Below are positions 6,764 through 10,176 of a stretch of 10,176 nucleotides of DNA, piece by piece. Below the pieces are notes generated by a model that had not been told where the DNA came from, searched no databases, and was given only the letters and a program-made list of their open reading frames with translations. The translations under genes were made by a program, and so were the position numbers. How positions within the stretch are numbered: position 1 is the stretch's first letter; each line of letters opens with the position of its first letter. This stretch comes from Rickettsiales bacterium. GTDB lineage: Bacteria; Pseudomonadota; Alphaproteobacteria; Rickettsiales; JALZUV01. Where the stretch lies: positions 1 through 10,176 of the forward strand of contig JALZUV010000278.1 in assembly GCA_023301245.1 (NCBI GenBank), in the 5' to 3' direction.

Positions 6764-6769
6764 AGCGAC

Positions 6770-7738
6770 ATGCAAGAAATTGAAATATCCCCCAGCGCCC
6801 ACGGCCAACGGCTTGATAAATGGCTATCAGCGCAATTGGCCGAAACTTCACGCAGCCAAATTCAACGGCTGATAGGCGAGGGTGCCTTGTGCATTGATGG
6901 GGCGGTCTGCGAGAATATCTCGCTTAAACTCGGCGCGCATCATAAGCTGATTACCCTTACCATCCCGCCGCCTGTGGAAATGGACTTAACGCCCGCGCCG
7001 ATGGATTTGGACATTTTATACGAAGATGACGATGTGATTGTCATTAATAAAACCGCAGGTCTTACGGTGCATCCAGCGCCAAGTGAACGAAATGTAACCT
7101 TGGTGCATGGGTTGCTTGCCCATTGTGGCGATACGCTTTCGGGCATTGGTGGCGTGGCGCGCCCCGGCATTGTGCATCGGCTTGATAAGAATACTTCAGG
7201 CGCGATTATTGTCGCGAAAAATGACCAAGCGCATCAGCATCTGTCAGCGCAATTGAAAGATAGAAGTCTTAGTCGCACCTATCACGCACTATGTTTTGGT
7301 GTGCCAAAGCCGCCTTATGGTACAGTGAATGCGCCGATTGCGCGTTCGACGCGTGATCGTAAGAAAATGGCGGTGGTTAAAGGCGATAAGGGTAAAAAAG
7401 CGCGCACTCATTACAGAGTGCTAGAGCGCTTTTTGGATGAAAGGGTGAGCCTTATTGAATGTAAGCTAGAAAGTGGGCGTACCCATCAAATACGCGTGCA
7501 TCTGGCGCATTTAGGCTATCCGCTCATTGGCGATAGTACCTACGGACGCGCTCGCAAATTAGCCAACCATGAAAGCCAAGAGGCGATTGAAAATTTAGCT
7601 CAAGGGCAGTTACTACATGCTTCGGCTATTGGCTTTGTACATCCTAAAACAAACGAACTATTGAGCTTTACCGCCGCTTATCCTAAAGAATTTGTAATGT
7701 TCAAAAACACACTTACCCTTGCAAGCAAGGCAAAATAG
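6770..7738 (+). CDS. rluD: RluD/RluA-family 23S rRNA pseudouridine synthase
   Basis: Converts specific uridines in 23S rRNA to pseudouridine; by family and length, the helix 69 sites modified by RluD are most likely. With the ATG at 6770 the protein has 322 residues. An N-terminal S4 RNA-binding domain (about 11-70) begins HGQRLDKWLS. The catalytic block GIVHRLDKNTSG (133-144) contains the essential Asp139. The downstream family block GRTHQIRVHLAHLGYPLIGD (236-255) is intact. I prefer this start because the 20 upstream in-frame residues from 6710 would overlap the divergent tautomerase gene and do not resemble the S4 N-terminus. rpoH follows 18 nt later on the same strand, a neighbourhood common in Alphaproteobacteria. 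RluC-type specificity cannot be excluded from sequence alone. Confidence 0.92.
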   Translation: MQEIEISPSAHGQRLDKWLSAQLAETSRSQIQRLIGEGALCIDGAVCENISLKLGAHHKLITLTIPPPVEMDLTPAPMDLDILYEDDDVIVINKTAGLTVHPAPSERNVTLVHGLLAHCGDTLSGIGGVARPGIVHRLDKNTSGAIIVAKNDQAHQHLSAQLKDRSLSRTYHALCFGVPKPPYGTVNAPIARSTRDRKKMAVVKGDKGKKARTHYRVLERFLDERVSLIECKLESGRTHQIRVHLAHLGYPLIGDSTYGRARKLANHESQEAIENLAQGQLLHASAIGFVHPKTNELLSFTAAYPKEFVMFKNTLTLASKAK

Positions 7739-7756
7739 TCGTATGTTTACGGGGCA

Positions 7757-8629
7757 ATGAGTACATCTAACATTCCAGCTTTATCGTCAGAGTCGGGTTT
7801 ACGCCGATATCTGCAGCAAATTCAGAAGTTCCCCATGTTGGAGCCTGATGAAGAATATATGCTTGGCCAGCGTTGGAAAGAGCATGAAGATTCTGAAGCG
7901 GCTCAAAAAATGGTGACAAGCCATTTGCGCCTTGTTGCAAAAATTGCTTTTGGTTATCGTGGCTATGGTCTTTCGCTCGCTGAAATTATCTCAGAAGGTA
8001 ATATCGGTTTGATGAAAGCGGTGAAAAAGTTTGAGCCCGATAAAGGCTTCCGTCTTTCTACCTACGCTATGTGGTGGATTCGCGCTTCGATTCAAGAATA
8101 TGTGCTGAAAAGCTGGTCGATGGTCAAGATGGGCACAAGTGCGACGCAAAAGCGTTTGTTCTTTAACCTAAAGCGAGTGAAATCGCGCATTGGTGCTTAT
8201 GATGATAGCGCCCTCACACCAGAACAACTTAAAGAAATTTCAGAAGAGCTTAATGTTCCGATGAAAGATATTGATGCGATGAATAATCGTATGGTTGGCG
8301 GCGATCACTCGCTTAATCGCAAAGTGGGCGATGAGAGCAATGATGAGTGGATAAACCTACTGGCTGACGATGAAATGACGCAAGAGTCGGCGTTATCGCA
8401 AGTGCAGGAATCGAATATTCGTACCGAAGCTCTTGTGGTTGCCATGGCTGACCTTAACGAACGCGAGCGCGATATTATCGCTCAACGCAAGTTGGCCGAA
8501 CCTGCCATTACGCTTGAAGATTTAAGCCAAAAATACGGTGTGTCGCGAGAGCGCATTCGCCAAATTGAATCTCGCGCGATGGAAAAACTGCAAGCATCCA
8601 TGCTGCCCGCGCCTAAAGAAGCCGCTTAA
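7757..8629 (+). CDS. rpoH: Heat-shock sigma factor sigma32 (RpoH)
   Basis: A 290-residue alternative sigma factor that directs RNA polymerase to heat-shock promoters. Region 2 runs from about 52 to 122, with SEGNIGLMKAVKKFEP (79-94) and the region 2.4 DNA-reading helix YAMWWIRASIQEYVLKSW (103-120). The diagnostic RpoH box QKRLFFNLK is at 131-139, nearly identical in sequence and position to the E. coli one, which separates it from RpoD and other group 3 sigmas. The region 4.2 helix-turn-helix ITLEDLSQKYGVSRERIRQI is at 251-270. The ATG at 7757 has only GGGG three bases upstream as a ribosome binding site, so initiation may rely partly on coupling to rluD. A short ATCGC/GCGAT hairpin (8632-8646) follows the stop but lacks a proper T-run. 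Confidence 0.96.
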   Translation: MSTSNIPALSSESGLRRYLQQIQKFPMLEPDEEYMLGQRWKEHEDSEAAQKMVTSHLRLVAKIAFGYRGYGLSLAEIISEGNIGLMKAVKKFEPDKGFRLSTYAMWWIRASIQEYVLKSWSMVKMGTSATQKRLFFNLKRVKSRIGAYDDSALTPEQLKEISEELNVPMKDIDAMNNRMVGGDHSLNRKVGDESNDEWINLLADDEMTQESALSQVQESNIRTEALVVAMADLNERERDIIAQRKLAEPAITLEDLSQKYGVSRERIRQIESRAMEKLQASMLPAPKEAA

Positions 8630-8717
8630 TCATCGCGCTAGGCGATTTAGCAAGGCAATAGAATTACAATGTAAGAAGCTTGTTGGCGCTTAAGCTGCAA
8701 TTATAGGAATTTTATTT

Positions 8718-9596
8718 ATGAAGAATAATATCATCACCTTTGTCGCGCTTGCGTGTTTTGCAATGGTTGCCAGTGCGGTAAGCGCCGAACCATCAGCTAT
8801 GGCCAAAACTAAAGTGACAGGAATTTACGCGCCACCCAATGGGCAAAGTAATGCCGCAGGCTGGAAAAATGCCATCGGCGATGGTGAATCAGGTGCGTCT
8901 GTTTTGCGCGATGATTTGGAAGAAGTCATCGGCAAGGGCAATGTCATTACCTTGCTGCGCGATGCCGATAGAAAACCGTTCACGCCCGCGTTGGGCTCTT
9001 CAACGGTGGATGCTAAAACCACCTCGCTGGGCGATAAGAAAATATGGTGGTATATTGAAGAAGATCGCCCCGGTGGCGCGATGATGCGCTCGCTGAAAAT
9101 TATGAAAGAACAATATGGCGATATGGTCGCCAAAAAAGGCAAAGGTGTCGTCATTAAAATGCCATGGAGCCAAGGCGAAAGTAACACCACTTACGCATCA
9201 GGCAAGGAAGGCGCATTACAAGATGAGGTGATTGCTCGTTATAAATATGGCACGAAAAAAGTGTTTGATTATATACAGGCGCAGCTTGGTGTTCCGATTG
9301 ATTTTTTCATCGTAAAAACATCGTTTATTGATGTGGAGGGCGCGAAAAACGATGGCGCTACACCACAGCAAATTCAAGCGCTGCTTCAAGCAGGTGAGCG
9401 CATTCGTCAAGCCCAAGATGAACTGATTGCTGAAAATGATAATGTCTATTTTGGTGCTGACCCCATCGGCCTTGCCACCGCGAGAGATTATTGGCCGAAA
9501 AAGATGAAAGCGGACCGCTATCATTATTCTCCCGAAACTTACGAAGTGCTAGGCCGCCGTGTGGCCAAAGAAATTATAAAGCAAATGGGGCTTTAG
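8718..9596 (+). CDS. Secreted SGNH/SASA-type hydrolase, putative carbohydrate O-acetylesterase (copy 1)
   Basis: A 292-residue protein with a Sec signal peptide: hydrophobic core at about 5-20 and likely cleavage after AVSA (residue 23). The mature part has the pattern of the SASA (DUF303/sialate O-acetylesterase-like) branch of SGNH hydrolases: GQSN at 42-45 with candidate nucleophile Ser44, WSQGESN at 150-156, and a C-terminal DRYH (266-269) supplying the Asp-x-x-His pair, followed by YEVLGRRVA. All three catalytic blocks are present, so activity is plausible. The family removes acetyl groups from sugars, but the substrate here is unknown. AGGA stands nine bases before the ATG. The 88-nt gap after rpoH shows no strong promoter or terminator. 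A GESGAS block (56-61) and KKIWWY (107-112) are shared with the next gene. Confidence 0.75.
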   Translation: MKNNIITFVALACFAMVASAVSAEPSAMAKTKVTGIYAPPNGQSNAAGWKNAIGDGESGASVLRDDLEEVIGKGNVITLLRDADRKPFTPALGSSTVDAKTTSLGDKKIWWYIEEDRPGGAMMRSLKIMKEQYGDMVAKKGKGVVIKMPWSQGESNTTYASGKEGALQDEVIARYKYGTKKVFDYIQAQLGVPIDFFIVKTSFIDVEGAKNDGATPQQIQALLQAGERIRQAQDELIAENDNVYFGADPIGLATARDYWPKKMKADRYHYSPETYEVLGRRVAKEIIKQMGL

Positions 9597-10176
9597 TGAG
9601 TTGGCGGCTGTTTGGCGTTTTTCTTTGTGCAAGTTTGTTGGCGAGCAATCTATTAGCGCAAGACGATAGCACGGTTTATTTTATGCCCATTAGCGGGCAA
9701 TCTAAAGCGGGCGCGATGAAGAACTTTAACGGCGATAAAGAGTCGGGCGCCTCTGAACTCGAAAGAGTGGTCAGCGAATCAACAGGTCATAAAAGCTACG
9801 TGCTTATGAAAGATTCTCTCACTCAAAAAACGGTCACCCCCGCCACAGGTGGCGCGACTATGGATGGCGATAATGCAGGCGATAGGCCACCCAAAAAGAT
9901 ATTTTGGTATCCTGATGCGAACAAGGCTGGCATTGCCGCAAATTACATGCTTGCCGTTATTAAATCGCAGCATAAGTACCTTCTCGAAAAAGAAGCCGCA
10001 CCCATACGCATCATGATTCCTTGGATGCAAGGCGAGAGTAATATCTCCGCCGTGGCATCGGCGCAAGATAGCGCGTTGGCTACGGCGCGCTACAAGCAAG
10101 CCACGAAGGCTTTGTTCGATTATGTTGAACGAGAGCTTGGCGTTAATGTTGAATTCTTCATCGTGCTAACAGGTTT
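9596..10176 (+). CDS. Secreted SGNH/SASA-type hydrolase paralogue (copy 2, partial at right edge)
   Basis: The first 193 residues of a second family member, cut by the window end. The GTG start at 9596 shares its first base with the upstream TAG stop (TAGTG), and GGGG lies five bases before it, implying translational coupling. A signal peptide is visible (MSWRLFGVFLCASLLASNLLA, with a start that is easy to miss because it is GTG). Shared blocks with copy 1 are GQS (34-36), ESGAS (49-53), KKIFWY (100-105), WMQGESN (143-149), and ARYKQATKALFDY (164-176) running into LGVNVEFFIV (181-190). The residue after the candidate nucleophile Ser36 is Lys37 where copy 1 and the family have Asn. That Asn often helps form the oxyanion hole, so catalysis may be altered. 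The C-terminal Asp-x-x-His block lies beyond the window. Confidence 0.75.
   Translation, partial: MSWRLFGVFLCASLLASNLLAQDDSTVYFMPISGQSKAGAMKNFNGDKESGASELERVVSESTGHKSYVLMKDSLTQKTVTPATGGATMDGDNAGDRPPKKIFWYPDANKAGIAANYMLAVIKSQHKYLLEKEAAPIRIMIPWMQGESNISAVASAQDSALATARYKQATKALFDYVERELGVNVEFFIVLTG

Larger units (their letters stand above)
6721..6765. repeat. Perfect 9-bp inverted repeat mirrored across the divergent spacer
   Basis: CTTTCATAA (6721-6729) and its exact reverse complement TTATGAAAG (6757-6765) are separated by 27 bases. Each arm ends four bases from a start codon: the tautomerase ATG at 6716 on the minus strand and the rluD ATG at 6770 on the plus strand. Both genes therefore read TTATGAAAG, four bases, ATG. 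The arms may act as twin -10 boxes, as GAAAG-type ribosome binding sites, or as a dyad operator. Confidence 0.75.

Noticed and set aside
6710..6769. Longer rluD start at 6710
   Set aside because: It would add 20 residues unlike the S4 N-terminus and would overlap the divergent gene's start codon. The ATG at 6770 fits the family.
8632..8646. Possible rpoH terminator (ATCGC/GCGAT hairpin)
   Set aside because: The stem has only five base pairs and is followed by TTAGC rather than a T-run, too weak to call an intrinsic terminator.
8699..8708. TATAGG as a -10 box for the first SGNH gene
   Set aside because: It overlaps the AGGA ribosome binding site of the same gene, so a transcript starting there would lack that site. 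The upstream -35 match is also poor.
8825..9190. Long open frame on the minus strand opposite the first SGNH gene, and others like it at 9216-9524 and 9779-10099
   Set aside because: They lie antisense to genes with signal peptides and catalytic motifs, show no recognisable domain, and have no ribosome binding site that stands out. They look like by-products of the codon usage of the plus-strand genes.

Overview
This window looks like chromosomal DNA of an alphaproteobacterium of moderate GC content (mid-40s percent by eye). The clues are an mitochondrial/alphaproteobacterial-type SdhC (RPLSPHLQVY signature), the leuD-leuB-asd gene order, and an RluD-type pseudouridine synthase directly followed by RpoH. 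A functional leucine and aspartate-family pathway argues against a strongly reduced obligate parasite. I cannot name the genus.

Left two thirds, minus strand, read from right to left: a small CHMI-like tautomerase (6716-6381), a palindrome-rich gap with a likely promoter, then a tightly packed run leuD - leuB - asd - sdhC - sdhD - sdhA - M48 metalloprotease lipoprotein. The first 20 bases of the window appear to be the start of sdhB. Junctions are ATGA overlaps (leuD/leuB, sdhC/sdhD), a TAATG overlap (sdhA/M48), or gaps of 1-3 nt (sdhD/sdhA, leuB/asd). The only real break is between asd and sdhC, where a weak internal promoter can be drawn. leuC is not next to leuD here.

Right third, plus strand: rluD and rpoH, 18 nt apart, then two tandem secreted SGNH/SASA-type esterase-like genes. 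The second starts with GTG inside the stop codon of the first (TAGTG) and runs off the right edge. The two are clearly paralogous, but the second has GQSK where the first has the usual GQSN.

The minus and plus blocks diverge from a 53-bp spacer (6717-6769). It contains a perfect 9-bp inverted repeat placed exactly 4 nt from each start codon. Each arm supplies a TATGAA -10-like box that would put transcription start on the A of each ATG, a symmetric pair of possible leaderless promoters.

Most genes are housekeeping: leucine and aspartate-family synthesis, complex II, ribosome modification and the heat-shock sigma factor. The parts that most deserve a second look are the protease gene wedged inside sdhCDAB, the mirrored divergent promoter, the palindrome cluster upstream of leuD, and the tandem secreted hydrolases.
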